Assembly: GCA_963704565.1 (NCBI GenBank)
Contig: OY969917.1
Coordinates: 806,001 to 870,000, forward strand
Direction: 5' to 3'
Origin: Rhodoblastus sp963704565
Lineage (GTDB): Bacteria; Pseudomonadota; Alphaproteobacteria; Rhizobiales; Beijerinckiaceae
Length of the DNA: 64,000 nt
The notes under the pieces are model-generated. The model saw only the letters and a list, made by a program, of their open reading frames with translations. It did no database searches and was not told where the DNA came from. A program made the translations under genes and the position numbers. Within the stretch, counting starts at the first letter, position 1; the number at the start of each line of letters is the position of its first letter. Positions 8,960-18,445 of this stretch are shown here, one piece after another.

Positions 8960-11173
8960 TCAAACTTCCCGTCCGTTTTCCGGTTCCAAAACGAAATACA
9001 AGGCGGCGAGCGGCGGAAGCACGATCCGCGCCGAGGCCGGACGGCCGCCCGCAGGCTCCGGCACCGCCTCGACCGCGCCGAAATTGCCGAGGCCCGAGCC
9101 GCCGTAGTGTTGGGAATCGCTGTTGAGGATTTCGCGCCAGCGGCCCGTCGCGGGCAGGGGCAGGCGATAATCCTCGCGCGGCAGGGGGGTGAAATTGACC
9201 GCCACGGCGACAGGCGGATCGTCCGGCCCGCCCCGCCGCAGCCAGGCGAAGACGGAGTTGTCGGAATCGTCCACCACCAGCCATTCGAAACCCTCCGCTT
9301 CGCAATCGCGGGCGTGCAGGGCGGGGTGGGTCCGGTAGAGCTGGTTGAGGTCGCGCAGCAGCAGGCTCAGGCCGGCATGGGGCCAATAGCGCAGCAAATG
9401 CCAGTCGAGCGCGCGCGCCTCGCTCCATTCCGAGGTCTGGCCGAATTCCTGGCCCATGAACAGCAGCTTCTTGCCCGGATGCCCCCACATGAAAGAATAG
9501 AAGGCGCGGGCGTTGGCGAATTTCTGCCATTCGTCGCCGGGCATCTTGCCGATCATCGAGCCCTTTCCGTGCACGACTTCGTCGTGGGAGATCGGCAGGA
9601 CGAAATTTTCGCTGAAAGCGTAAAGCAGGCCGAAGGTGAGCTGGTTGTGGCTCCAGCGGCGATAGACCGGATCCTGCGCGATGTAGCGCAGGCAGTCGTT
9701 CATCCAGCCCATGTTCCATTTAAAGCCGAAGCCGAGGCCGTTGGCGTGGACGGGTTGCGACACGCCCGGCCAGGCGGTCGATTCCTCCGCGATCATCATG
9801 GCCCCGGGATAGCGCTCGTAGACGAGGCTGTTGACCTTTTGCAGGAAGGCGATGGCTTCGAGATTTTCCCTGCCGCCGAACTGGTTGGGCGTCCATTCGC
9901 CCTGTTTGCGCGAATAATCGAGATAGAGCATGGAGGCCACGGCGTCGACGCGCAGCGCGTCGATATGGAACTGCTCGAACCAATAGAGCGCGTTGACCGC
10001 CAGGAAATTGGCGACCTCGCGGCGGCCGAAATCGTAGATCGCGGTGTTCCAGTCGGGGTGGAAGCCGCGTTGCGGATCGGCGTGTTCGTAAAGCGGAGCG
10101 CCGTCGAACCAGGCGAGGCCATGTTCGTCGGTGGGGAAATGGGCCGGAACCCAGTCGAGGATCACGCCGAGGCCTTCGCGGTGGGCGCGATCGACGAAGC
10201 GTTTGAAGCCCTCGGCGTCGCCGAAACGCGAGGACGGCGCGTAAAGGCCGATCGGCTGATAGCCCCAGGAGGCGTCGAGCGGATGTTCGGAAACGGGGAG
10301 CAGTTCGATATGGGTGAAGCCCTGGTCGCGGGCGTAGGGGATCAGGCTGTCGGCCAGTTCGTCATAGGTCAGGAAGCGGTCGTTCTCGCCGCGCCGCCAC
10401 GAGCCGAGATGGACCTCGTAGATCGACATCGGCGCGCGTCGGTGGTCCTTTCGCGCCCGCGCGGCGAGGTAATCGCCGTCGCTCCAGGCGAATTTTTCCG
10501 CGCGCGGCACGGCCGAGGCCGACATGGGCCGCAACTGGGCGCCCTGGCCGAAAGGATCGGCCTTGAGCGGCATGATGTCGCCCGAAGCCGAGAGCAGCTC
10601 GAATTTATAAAGCGCGCCCGCGCGCAGTTCGGGGATGAAAATTTCCCACAAGCCGCTGTCCACGCGCTTGCGCATCGGATGGCGGCGGCCGTCCCAGCCG
10701 TTGAAGTCGCCGACCACCGAGACCCGGCTCGCATGCGGCGCCCAGACCGAGAAATGCACGCCCTCGACGCCCTGATGGGTCAGGACATGAGCGCCCAGCC
10801 GGCGGTACAGCTCCAGATGGGCGCCTTCGACCAGCAGATGGTCGTCCATCTCGCCGAGAATCGGGCCGAAGCGGTAGGGATCGTCCCAGTCCCAGGCGGC
10901 GCCCTCGTTTTCGGCGGCGAGACGATAGGCGGCGAAGGCCGGCCTGCCGGGGCAGAACCCTTCGAAAAAGCCGCCCCCGCCGCGCGCTTCGAGCGCGAAG
11001 CGCTCGCCGTCGGCGTAAAAAACGAAAAGACTTTTGGCGCCGGGCGCGAAGGCCCGCACCGTCACCCCGCCGGCGCCCTCGTGCGGGCCCAGCACGGCGA
11101 AGGGGTTGGAATGCCGGCCGGCGACGACGCTCTCGACGTCTGCCTCGGTCGCCCGATCGATTGTCGGCGTCAT
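8960..11173 (-). CDS. glgB: 1,4-alpha-glucan branching enzyme
   Basis: 737 residues, the standard GH13 branching-enzyme length. It has an N-terminal glucan-binding domain (NPFAVLGPHEGAGGVTVRAF), then catalytic blocks DALRVDAVASMLYLDYSR (nucleophile Asp), EESTAWP (acid Glu) and PISHDEVVHGK (His-Asp). It introduces alpha-1,6 branches into glycogen. The chosen ATG at 11173 overlaps the glgP stop (ATGA). An open extension to 11278 lies inside glgP and has no family similarity, so I reject it. Confidence 0.95.
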   Translation of the reverse strand: MTPTIDRATEADVESVVAGRHSNPFAVLGPHEGAGGVTVRAFAPGAKSLFVFYADGERFALEARGGGGFFEGFCPGRPAFAAYRLAAENEGAAWDWDDPYRFGPILGEMDDHLLVEGAHLELYRRLGAHVLTHQGVEGVHFSVWAPHASRVSVVGDFNGWDGRRHPMRKRVDSGLWEIFIPELRAGALYKFELLSASGDIMPLKADPFGQGAQLRPMSASAVPRAEKFAWSDGDYLAARARKDHRRAPMSIYEVHLGSWRRGENDRFLTYDELADSLIPYARDQGFTHIELLPVSEHPLDASWGYQPIGLYAPSSRFGDAEGFKRFVDRAHREGLGVILDWVPAHFPTDEHGLAWFDGAPLYEHADPQRGFHPDWNTAIYDFGRREVANFLAVNALYWFEQFHIDALRVDAVASMLYLDYSRKQGEWTPNQFGGRENLEAIAFLQKVNSLVYERYPGAMMIAEESTAWPGVSQPVHANGLGFGFKWNMGWMNDCLRYIAQDPVYRRWSHNQLTFGLLYAFSENFVLPISHDEVVHGKGSMIGKMPGDEWQKFANARAFYSFMWGHPGKKLLFMGQEFGQTSEWSEARALDWHLLRYWPHAGLSLLLRDLNQLYRTHPALHARDCEAEGFEWLVVDDSDNSVFAWLRRGGPDDPPVAVAVNFTPLPREDYRLPLPATGRWREILNSDSQHYGGSGLGNFGAVEAVPEPAGGRPASARIVLPPLAALYFVLEPENGREV

Positions 11174-13692
11174 GGCGTGCGGACCGGAACGTTCCAGATG
11201 TCCTCGGCATATTCCGCGATCGTGCGGTCCGACGAGAACCAGCCGGTGCGGGCGGTGTTGAGGATGGCCGAGCGCCACCAGGATTTACGGTCGCGCCAGC
11301 GGCGGGCGATGCTCATCTGGGAGGCCACATAGGAGTCGAAATCCGCCGTCACGAGGAAATAATCGTGATGGGTCAGCATATCGACCAAAGGCGCGTAGCG
11401 GTGGCGGTCGTCGGGCGAGAAGGCGCCGTCCTGGATCGATTCCAGCACCTCGCGCAGCATCGGCGAATGGGCGATGGCCTCGTGCGCGTCGATGCCATGC
11501 GCGCGCCGCGCGGCGACCTCCTCCGCAGTCAGGCCGAAGATGAAAATATTGTCGTCGCCGACGCGCTCCTTGATCTCGACATTGGCGCCGTCGAGCGTGC
11601 CGACGGTCAGCGCGCCGTTGAGCGCCATTTTCATGTTGCCGGTGCCGGAGGCCTCCATCCCGGCGGTCGAAATCTGCTCCGAAACGTCGGCGGCGGGGAT
11701 GATCGCCTCGGCCATGCTGACATTGTAATTGGGCAGGAACAGCACTTTCAGCAGTCCGCGAACGGTCGGGTCGTTGTTGATCACGCGCGCCACGTCATTG
11801 GCGAGCTTGATGATGAGCTTCGCCATATAATAGCTCGCGGCGGCCTTGCCGGCGAAGATTTTCACCCGCGGCACACAGTCGCGCATGGGATAGGCGCGGA
11901 TCTCGTTATATTGGGCGATGGTCTGCAGAATGTTCAGCAATTGCCGCTTGTATTCGTGGATGCGCTTGATCTGGACGTCGAAGATCGCATTGGGATCGAC
12001 CTTGATCATCATCCGGTCGGCGATCAGGCTGGCCAGGGCTGTCTTGTTGGCGAGCCGGGCGGCGGCGTAGCGCGCCTGGAAGTCGAGATCGGTCGCCAGC
12101 GGCTCCAGCGCCTTGAGCGCCTCGGCATTGTCGTAGAAATCCTTGCCTATGGTTTCGGTCAGCAGCTTCGTCAGATGCGGATTGGCCTCGATCAGCCAGC
12201 GGCGAAAGGTGATTCCGTTGGTCTTGTTGACGATGCGGTCCGGGAAAATCTCGTGGAAATCGCGGAACACGGTCTCCTTGACCAAATCCGTATGGAGCGC
12301 CGACACGCCATTGACCTTGTGCGAGCCGAGAAAGGCGAGATGGCCCATGCGGACATTGCGGCCGCCGTGTTCGTCGATCAGCGACAAGGCGGAGAGCTTG
12401 CCGGAATCCTCCATGCCAGTGGCGCGCAGGCGGTCGAGATGCTCGGCGTTGATCAGATAGATGATCTGCATGTGGCGCGGCAGCAACCGCTCCATCAGCG
12501 TGGCCGGCCAAGTTTCGAGCGCCTCGGGCAGCAGGGTGTGGTTGGTATAGGAGAAGGTCGCCTGCGTGATTTCCCAGGCGCGGTCCCAGTCCACCAGATG
12601 GATGTCCACCAGGATGCGCATCAGTTCGGCCACGGCGATGGCCGGATGGGTGTCGTTGAGCTGAATCGCGACCTTCTCGTGCAGCGTCTCGATGTCGCCG
12701 TTTTGCTGGAGATGGCGGCGAATGAGATCCTGGAGCGAGGCCGAGGCGAAGAAATATTCCTGCTTGAACCGCAATTCCTGGCCCGCCGGGGTCGAATCGG
12801 CGGGATAGAGGATCTTGGAGATCGATTCCGCATGCACCTGGTCGGCCAGGGCGCCGACATAATCGCCCGCATTGAAGGCGTCGAGGCGCATGGGGTCGGG
12901 GGCGCGCGCCGACCACAGGCGCAAGGTATTGACGAAATTGTTGTTCTCTGTGCGGCTCCAGCCGACGATCGGAAGGTCGTAGGCGACCGCGACCACCGTC
13001 TCGCTCGGGCGCCAGATCCGCGCGGGCGAGCCATGATTGCGCTGCGTGCCGCCGACGTCGCCGCCGAAGCCGATGTTGTAATTGACCTCGGGGCGGGGGA
13101 ATTCCCATGGATTGCCGAAATCCAGCCAGTCCTCGGGATATTCGTGCTGCCAGCCGTCGGTGATGGTCTGGCGGAACAGGCCGTTGTCGTAACGGATGCC
13201 ATAGCCATGGGCGGCGATGGACAACGTCGCCATGCTCTCCATGAAACAGGCGGCGAGGCGGCCCAGGCCGCCATTGCCGAGCGCGGCGTCGGGTTCGACC
13301 TGGCGCAATTTGTCGAGGTCGATGTCGAGGCCGGCGAGCGCCGCGCGCATCGGCTCGACTAGGCCGAGATTGGTGAGGGAGTTGATCAGCAGGCGCCCGA
13401 TCAGGAATTCCAGCGACAGGTAATAAACCCGGCGGCGGTTTTCCTGATAGGCCGCCCGCACCGAGCGCATCCAGTCGTTGACGATGCGGTCGCGGGCGGC
13501 GAGCGCCACGGCGACGAACCAGTCGCGCTCGCTCGCGGTGTTGCGGTCCTTGCCGACGGAATAGCAGAGCTTTTCCAGCACCGCTTCGCGCAATTGCGTG
13601 ATCTGTTGCGCCGGATCGACGACGCGAGGGTGTCCGGAGATTTCCATTGCCGGATCTTGCATGGCCGAGGCGGGCGGGGCAAGTTCATTCAT
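11170..13692 (-). CDS. glgP: Glycogen/starch/alpha-glucan phosphorylase
   Basis: About 840 residues, typical for GT35 phosphorylases. The pyridoxal-phosphate region is complete: EASGTGNMKMALNGALTVGT near residues 680-700, plus KRIHEYKRQLLN and the N-terminal AACFMESMATL block. It releases glucose-1-phosphate from glycogen ends. It is the first gene of the operon, so the promoter should lie upstream of 13692. The ATG at 13692 has GGAA about 10 nt upstream; an in-frame alternative start exists at 13770. Confidence 0.94.
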   Translation of the reverse strand: MNELAPPASAMQDPAMEISGHPRVVDPAQQITQLREAVLEKLCYSVGKDRNTASERDWFVAVALAARDRIVNDWMRSVRAAYQENRRRVYYLSLEFLIGRLLINSLTNLGLVEPMRAALAGLDIDLDKLRQVEPDAALGNGGLGRLAACFMESMATLSIAAHGYGIRYDNGLFRQTITDGWQHEYPEDWLDFGNPWEFPRPEVNYNIGFGGDVGGTQRNHGSPARIWRPSETVVAVAYDLPIVGWSRTENNNFVNTLRLWSARAPDPMRLDAFNAGDYVGALADQVHAESISKILYPADSTPAGQELRFKQEYFFASASLQDLIRRHLQQNGDIETLHEKVAIQLNDTHPAIAVAELMRILVDIHLVDWDRAWEITQATFSYTNHTLLPEALETWPATLMERLLPRHMQIIYLINAEHLDRLRATGMEDSGKLSALSLIDEHGGRNVRMGHLAFLGSHKVNGVSALHTDLVKETVFRDFHEIFPDRIVNKTNGITFRRWLIEANPHLTKLLTETIGKDFYDNAEALKALEPLATDLDFQARYAAARLANKTALASLIADRMMIKVDPNAIFDVQIKRIHEYKRQLLNILQTIAQYNEIRAYPMRDCVPRVKIFAGKAAASYYMAKLIIKLANDVARVINNDPTVRGLLKVLFLPNYNVSMAEAIIPAADVSEQISTAGMEASGTGNMKMALNGALTVGTLDGANVEIKERVGDDNIFIFGLTAEEVAARRAHGIDAHEAIAHSPMLREVLESIQDGAFSPDDRHRYAPLVDMLTHHDYFLVTADFDSYVASQMSIARRWRDRKSWWRSAILNTARTGWFSSDRTIAEYAEDIWNVPVRTP

Positions 13693-13784
13693 TTCGGGGA
13701 TTCCGTCTGTCGGCGCGCCGGACGCGCGCCTTTCCGCGTACAGCTTAAACGGGGGAGGAGCCCGAGACAATCGCCAAGCTCATA

Positions 13785-13860
13785 CCAAAGGCCAAGAACC
13801 TTTCCAAAGGCCAAGAGCCTTTCCAAGGGGCAAGAGCCTTTCCAAGGGGCAAAAGCGTTT
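13785..13860. repeat. Four tandem 19-bp repeats upstream of glgP
   Basis: Four perfectly phased units of 19 bp, consensus CCAARGSCAAGAGCCTTT, fill exactly 76 bp. The first two units read CCAAAGG at the start and the last two CCAAGGG; the last unit ends AAAAGCGTTT. They lie between glgP and the terminator of the next gene, in the likely glgP leader or promoter zone. They have no spacers, so this is not a CRISPR array. A binding-site array or simple slippage product are both possible. Confidence 0.85.
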
Positions 13861-13874
13861 TTGTGCAAAATAAA

Positions 13875-13896
13875 GGCGGCTCCGCGTGGAGCCGCC
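13875..13896 (-). terminator. Rho-independent terminator of the small secreted protein gene
   Basis: A 9-bp stem GGCGGCTCC/GGAGCCGCC with a 4-nt loop, followed on the minus strand by TTTATTTT. It sits 25 nt after the stop of the gene at 13921-14106. Confidence 0.8.
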
Positions 13897-13920
13897 CCAT
13901 GTCGGCGAACCGAGGAAGGC

Positions 13921-14106
13921 TCAGCGGCAGACGCGCACGCCGCGACGATAGTAACAACGCACGGCCGGACGACGGACGACTGCGGCGCCGCGCGCGCTGG
14001 CGCAACCGGCGCGATGGACGCCCCGCGCGCAGACGACGGCGTTGGCGGTCGGGATTTCGGCGACGAACATGGCAAGGGCGAAGAGACCGAGAACCAGCTG
14101 TTTCAT
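13921..14106 (-). CDS. Small secreted Arg/Cys-rich protein
   Basis: 61 residues. The N-terminus is a clear signal peptide (MKQLVLGLFALAMFVAEIPT, cleavage likely after ANA at 23). The mature 38 residues contain four cysteines and about ten arginines. I do not recognise a family beyond small basic exported proteins of alphaproteobacteria. GGATTTACCC precedes the start, and a good terminator follows the stop, which supports a real monocistronic gene. Confidence 0.65.
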   Translation of the reverse strand: MKQLVLGLFALAMFVAEIPTANAVVCARGVHRAGCASARGAAVVRRPAVRCYYRRGVRVCR

Positions 14107-14269
14107 GGGTAAATCCTTTTCCCTACTCCGCTCCGCTCTCGCGAGCCTGAAAGCTGAAGCCTGGGCAAATTATCACCTTGTGGCGGCGAAAAGGAGGGCG
14201 CCGCCAGATTATATTTCGTGGCGGCGCGTTTGCTCGCCCCGCGCGACCGCGCCAGGAGCCAAACCTGGT

Positions 14270-14701
14270 TCAGGCGACCGATTTGAACGCCTTTTCGAAA
14301 TGGCCCTTGATCGGTTCGACGCAATCCTTGGCGATTTTCTGCGTCAGAGCGGAGAGCTCCTTGCTCTGCTCGGCCAGCGCCTTGAGCTGCTTTTCGGTGA
14401 ATTCGGACTGAAGGGCGACGATCTCGGTCGGGCTCTTCACGGTGGCGAGCGAGGCCAGGAAATCGAACGCCGCGCTGGCGTTGGCCTGGAAGGCCGCGAA
14501 AGCTTTGGCGTTGAATTCGCTGACGCCCCTGGCGACGATGACGGCGCTGGCGTCGAACGAGCCAGTGGCCTCCTTGGCCGAAGCGCTGAACTTCTCATAG
14601 GCTTCCCGCGCCTGACTCATGCCCTTTTCGGCGGTCTCGCGCGCCTTGTCGCTGGAAAACTGGGTGAATTCGGCGGGGAGAATGGTTGCGACTTTCGACA
14701 T
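14270..14701 (-). CDS. Phasin family protein
   Basis: 143 residues, nearly all helical. It has the phasin-2 pattern: NAKAFAAFQANASAAFDFLA then SPTEIVALQSEFTEKQLKAL and a tail KGHFEKAFKSVA. Phasins coat polyhydroxyalkanoate granules, so the host probably stores PHB as well as glycogen. GAGG about 9 nt upstream of ATG (in AAGGTGTTTTC context) supports this start. Monocistronic. Confidence 0.88.
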   Translation of the reverse strand: MSKVATILPAEFTQFSSDKARETAEKGMSQAREAYEKFSASAKEATGSFDASAVIVARGVSEFNAKAFAAFQANASAAFDFLASLATVKSPTEIVALQSEFTEKQLKALAEQSKELSALTQKIAKDCVEPIKGHFEKAFKSVA

Positions 14702-14826
14702 GAAAACACCTTCGAGAGGATTTGCCTGGTGGAGTTATCGGGGCGCATCCTATGCGAGCCGCTTGTGCGCCGCAACAAAATTGCGCAACGCAATAATCTC
14801 CTTCAAGTTGAAGGCCGGGCGGGGCT

Positions 14827-15006
14827 TCAACCGCTGAACCAGAGAAAAGTCTCGAACAAGGCGATGGCGATCCCCACGGCGAGCGCGGCCGAGGCCGCGC
14901 GCCACAGCCACAGGCGCTGCGCCTGCGAGACGCGGTCGCCGAAAACGCGCGGGGCGATGTAGAGAAGAATCGCCACCAGGGCGAGAACCCGCATCGTCTG
15001 GTCCAT
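14827..15006 (-). CDS. Small two-helix membrane protein, function unknown
   Basis: 59 residues starting MDQTMRVLALVAILLYIAPR. Two hydrophobic helices (about 6-19 and 37-53) are separated by a short basic segment with GDRVSQAQR. The last residues are FLWFSG. GGAAGGG stands about 7 nt before the ATG, which supports expression. It lies between the phasin gene and the divergent ABC transporter gene. I do not recognise its family. Confidence 0.6.
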   Translation of the reverse strand: MDQTMRVLALVAILLYIAPRVFGDRVSQAQRLWLWRAASAALAVGIAIALFETFLWFSG

Positions 15007-15251
15007 CGAGCCATCCCTTCCGATCGCGCCGCGCGACTATGCGCCGACCGGCGACCGCCTGTCCATCCCGCGCCAGCGTATTCTCCGTTCCTTCGGAATC
15101 GGAAGAATACTCGACCTCATTGTTTCAACGCATATTCTTGTCCAAAAAGTCTGCAACATTTTGGCAATATGCTCTAATTCTGTCGGCGCGGCGCCTTCGT
15201 CATGCCGCCGGCTTTCTGCTATGGCGGGGCGGATCGCCTGTGGAATCCGAC

Positions 15252-17093
15252 ATGTCGCTCGAAATCGTCTCCCTCGAAGGATCGCCGGACGGGCCGCCGC
15301 CCGCGCGCCTGTGGCCGTTCATCTGGTATTTCGTGCGCCAGATCAAAGGCCTGCTCATCGTCTTGCTGGCGCTCGAAGCCGGCGTCGCCGCCGGCGCGAC
15401 CATGATTCCGGTGATGATCGGCTGGCTGGTCAACGATGTTTCCGGCTCGGGCGCGACGCGCGACGTGCTGAGCCACCCGTGGCTGTGGCGCGTCGCCGTC
15501 CCGGTGCTGATCGGCTGGGGCTGCTGCATGGCTTTGCTCTGGTGGGTTTACGACCATCAATATACCGCGCGCTTCAACAATCTGATCCGTTACCAGCTCG
15601 CCCGCTATACGCTTGGCCATTCCATGGCCTATTTCACCAGTGATTTCGCCGGCCGGCTCGCCAACAAGGTGGTGGACGGCGGCGCGGCTTTGCGCGATCC
15701 GCTGCGCAGCGCCATGAGCGCGATCTGGTATTGCGGCTTCTTCGTCTTCGCCTCGATCGTGGCCATGATGCGCTTCGACGTCTGGCTGGCGGCGCCGACC
15801 CTGATCTGGCTCGCCGCCTTCATCGCCTCGCTGGTTCATTTCCTGCCGACGGTGCGCAGGCTCCAGCTCGCCCATGCGCGCGATCACACGGCGCTCGTCG
15901 GCCATGTCAACGATGTCTTCGTCAATATCGGTCTGGTGAAGCTGTTTGGCCGCGAAAGCGAGGAAACGGCGGCCAATCTCGCCGAGCTCGAACGCCACAG
16001 CGACAGTTTCCGCGCCGCCCTGCACAAGATCTGGCTGATGGGCGTCACCCATACCGGGTTGAACGTCGGCCTGCTGATCGGCTCGCCGGCGCTGGCTCTG
16101 GCGCAATGGCAGGCGGGCCGGATTTCCTCCGGCGTCGCGGTGATGATCGTGCCGATGGCCTGGCAGATGGTGAACATGTCGGGCTGGATCCGCAACGAGG
16201 TCACCGGGGTTTTCGAGACTTTGGCGCGGGTCGAGGAGTGCATGGAGACCATCGCGCAGCCTTATGCGGTGGTGGACGCGCCCGGCGCCGTCGAACTGGA
16301 GGTCGCGCGCGGCGGCGGAACGATCGAGTTCCGCGACATAAGCTTTCATTACGGCCGCGGCCGCCAGCCGGGCGAGGGCGGGGTGATCGAAGGGCTCAGC
16401 CTGGTCATTCCGGCGGGCCAGAAGGTCGGCCTGATCGGCCGCAGCGGCGCGGGCAAGAGCACTTTGGTTAATCTGCTGCTGCGGTTCTACGACCTCGAAT
16501 TGGGCGAAATCCGGATCGACGGGCAGGATATTTCCAAGGTCACCCAGCAGAGCCTGCGCCGCCACATCGCCGTGGTGACGCAGGACAACACCTTGCTGCA
16601 CCGGACCATCGCCGAAAACATCCGCTACGGCCGCCCCGAGGCGCGCGACGCGGAGATGTTCGACGCCGCGCGGCGCGCCCATGCCGATGGGTTCATCCGC
16701 GCCCTGCGCGACCAGGACGGCGCCGGGGGCTTCGCGGCGCAGGTCGGGGAGCGCGGCGTCAAACTCTCGGGCGGGCAGCGTCAGCGCATCGCCATCGCCC
16801 GGGTGATTCTCGAAGACGCGCCGATCCTGGTGCTCGACGAGGCGACCAGCGCGCTCGACAGCGAGGTCGAGGCGGCGATTCAGGAGGAAATGACCCAGTT
16901 GATGGAGGGCCGCACCACGCTCGCCATCGCCCACCGGCTCTCCACCATCGCCCATATGGACCGGCTGATCGTGATCGACAAGGGCCGGATCGTCGAGGAC
17001 GGCGGCCACGCCGCGCTGCTGGCGCGCAACGGCATTTACGCCCAGCTTTGGCGGCGCCAGAGCGGCGGCTTTCTGGGCGTGGAGGCGGAATGA
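15252..17093 (+). CDS. ABC transporter, fused permease and ATP-binding protein
   Basis: 613 residues with an MsbA/exporter layout. The membrane domain has about six helices in residues 20-330, with the family motif HFLPTVRRLQLAHARDHTAL in a cytoplasmic loop. The ATPase domain has Walker A GRSGAGKST, Q-loop VVTQDNTLLH, signature LSGGQRQR, Walker B ILVLDEATSALD and switch His in IAHRLSTI. Such half-transporters act as homodimers exporting lipids or drugs; substrate unknown. I chose the ATG at 15252 because the upstream open frame has no membrane-domain similarity. Confidence 0.88.
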   Translation: MSLEIVSLEGSPDGPPPARLWPFIWYFVRQIKGLLIVLLALEAGVAAGATMIPVMIGWLVNDVSGSGATRDVLSHPWLWRVAVPVLIGWGCCMALLWWVYDHQYTARFNNLIRYQLARYTLGHSMAYFTSDFAGRLANKVVDGGAALRDPLRSAMSAIWYCGFFVFASIVAMMRFDVWLAAPTLIWLAAFIASLVHFLPTVRRLQLAHARDHTALVGHVNDVFVNIGLVKLFGRESEETAANLAELERHSDSFRAALHKIWLMGVTHTGLNVGLLIGSPALALAQWQAGRISSGVAVMIVPMAWQMVNMSGWIRNEVTGVFETLARVEECMETIAQPYAVVDAPGAVELEVARGGGTIEFRDISFHYGRGRQPGEGGVIEGLSLVIPAGQKVGLIGRSGAGKSTLVNLLLRFYDLELGEIRIDGQDISKVTQQSLRRHIAVVTQDNTLLHRTIAENIRYGRPEARDAEMFDAARRAHADGFIRALRDQDGAGGFAAQVGERGVKLSGGQRQRIAIARVILEDAPILVLDEATSALDSEVEAAIQEEMTQLMEGRTTLAIAHRLSTIAHMDRLIVIDKGRIVEDGGHAALLARNGIYAQLWRRQSGGFLGVEAE

Positions 17094-17164
17094 AGCCGAA
17101 GGACGCCAAAGGACGCCGGGAGCGCTTGCCAACCCTCGCGCCGATTGGCATAAGCAAGGCAAGC

Positions 17165-17238
17165 GCGGGTGTAGCTCAATGGTAGAGCAGCAGCCTTCCA
17201 AGCTGAATACGAGGGTTCGATTCCCTTCACCCGCTCCA
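17165..17238 (+). tRNA. tRNA-Gly(TCC)
   Basis: A 74-nt cloverleaf with acceptor GCGGGTG/CACCCGC, D arm GCTC..GAGC, anticodon loop CTTCCAA (TCC), T loop TTCGATT and encoded CCA. The top pair of the anticodon stem is a G-A mismatch. It reads GGA/GGG glycine codons. Its 3' half is the insertion target of the genomic island that follows. Confidence 0.95.
17193..17238 (+). repeat. attL: tRNA-Gly 3' end copy 1
   Basis: 46 bp starting GCCTTCCAAGCTGAATACGA and ending CCCGCTCCA. It matches 34404-34449 at all positions but one (A at 17229, G at 34440). Confidence 0.9.
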
Positions 17239-17603
17239 ACACTTAGCTAAAATAGACTTCCAATTTGGCACGGATTTGGCACGGATTTCCGGTCAAGCCC
17301 GCTTCGCTATAGGCCCGGACGCCACGTCGAATAACAGTACGCCACGCCTCGATCCGCTACATGGTCTCGCGCTGGCCAAACCCACATCGGACAGCGACCC
17401 GCCATCTGTTATCGCGAGCTTCGCCGAGCGTCTTGATTATGTGCGAACATTATGCGAACGGATTGTGGTGGGTCAATTCGGACGGTACGTTGGAAACGAG
17501 AATCGTTCAACGCCTTCTGCGTCGTGAGGCCGCGATGGGGAGCGCCGATCGCACCGTGACCGAACGATGATTGCATTCGCGTGTCACTGCAATCGATCTG
17601 TTG
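17239..17603. other. 365-bp left margin of island 1
   Basis: Contains the left arm-type repeat and the region downstream of the convergent metallo-hydrolase gene. I see no supported gene; short open frames here lack ribosome sites and similarity. Confidence 0.5.
17263..17288 (+). repeat. Putative integrase arm-type site, left
   Basis: 26 bp holding two direct copies of TTTGGCACGGA plus TTT, 25 bp inside attL. It is identical to 34264-34289 at the other end of the island. Paired 11-bp direct repeats close to att cores are typical of arm sites bound by the N-terminal domain of tyrosine integrases; that role is inferred. Confidence 0.6.
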
Positions 17604-18425
17604 TTAGGGTGCTTTATACAAGAACGATTTCACTCCGCTCGCTACGACTTCGGTGCGTATAGATTGGCCTTCACCAACGTTCGTCTGCCATACCTTCTGC
17701 GCGACCGAATTGAATATCTTAAGCGCCTCCGCGTCAGGATGACCGTAGGCATTTTCGACTCCAGCACTAATCAAAACGGTATGTGGATTAATCAAATTCA
17801 TTGCCGCCTGTGTTACACCGTTCTTTGATCCGTGGTGCGGTGCGTCCAATACGTTTGCTTGGATGCTGCCTCCAAATATCCGAACGATGCTATCCCATCT
17901 ACCAGTTTCGGTATCACCCGTGACGAGATACGAAAGCCCCGTTGAACGTTCTTTGAGTTTGCAAACCAGCGAGCAATTGTTGGACGAGTTCATGTCGTCT
18001 TTGTGGGGTGAAAACACTTCGAAATTGAAATCTTTCGATAGGCTGTCATAAAACCGCTTGCTGTTGTCACCTAAAGAAACAGAAATTCTTCTAAACGCTT
18101 TTTGTGTTTCGAATTCTTTTATTGCGGCGAAAGCAGCGTTTGCCGATCGTGTTTCCTTGAAATACTTAGGATACATAATCCAATCGGGTCGATATTTGTT
18201 TAAAGCAATTCGCACTCCAATTTCATTGAAATGATCGGCGTCAAAGCCGGTTATCATCACTCCAATCAGCTTTCTACCTTTCAATATGTCGACGAGCGCA
18301 CCTTTGACATTGATGATTGGTTTTGCCGGCGAAGTAGGAACTGAGGTGTCAACGATAATAGCCTCGGTTGTTCCGACGACAACAATGAACTGTCCCTGCC
18401 CAACATTTAAAGTGTATATATTCAT
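17604..18425 (-). CDS. Metallo-beta-lactamase-fold hydrolase (ComEC-like type)
   Basis: 273 residues. The start MNIYTLNVGQGQFIVVV and the line TEAIIVDTS are typical of ComEC/Rec2-type MBL domains. The metal motif HxHxDH is degenerate: residues 59-66 read TGFDADHF, keeping Asp-x-Asp-His. LVTGDTETG and LDAPHHGSKNG supply further metal ligands. No membrane channel domain is present, so it is a free-standing enzyme, possibly a nuclease or phosphodiesterase. It starts 20 nt after the patatin gene on the same strand, so the two are probably one operon. AT-rich, foreign composition. Confidence 0.75.
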   Translation of the reverse strand: MNIYTLNVGQGQFIVVVGTTEAIIVDTSVPTSPAKPIINVKGALVDILKGRKLIGVMITGFDADHFNEIGVRIALNKYRPDWIMYPKYFKETRSANAAFAAIKEFETQKAFRRISVSLGDNSKRFYDSLSKDFNFEVFSPHKDDMNSSNNCSLVCKLKERSTGLSYLVTGDTETGRWDSIVRIFGGSIQANVLDAPHHGSKNGVTQAAMNLINPHTVLISAGVENAYGHPDAEALKIFNSVAQKVWQTNVGEGQSIRTEVVASGVKSFLYKAP

Positions 18426-18445
18426 AACGAGTATCCCTTATCCTA

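Noticed and set aside
8915..13362. Long plus-strand open frames opposite glgB and glgP
   Set aside because: Antisense shadows with low-complexity Arg/Gly/Ala composition and no ribosome sites.
13785..13860. Possible CRISPR array
   Set aside because: The 19-bp units are directly adjacent with no spacers, and no cas genes are present.
17263..17288. Remnant of an earlier integrase gene at the left island end
   Set aside because: Only the 26-bp repeat is shared with the integrase; flanking sequence does not match, so a binding site explains it better.
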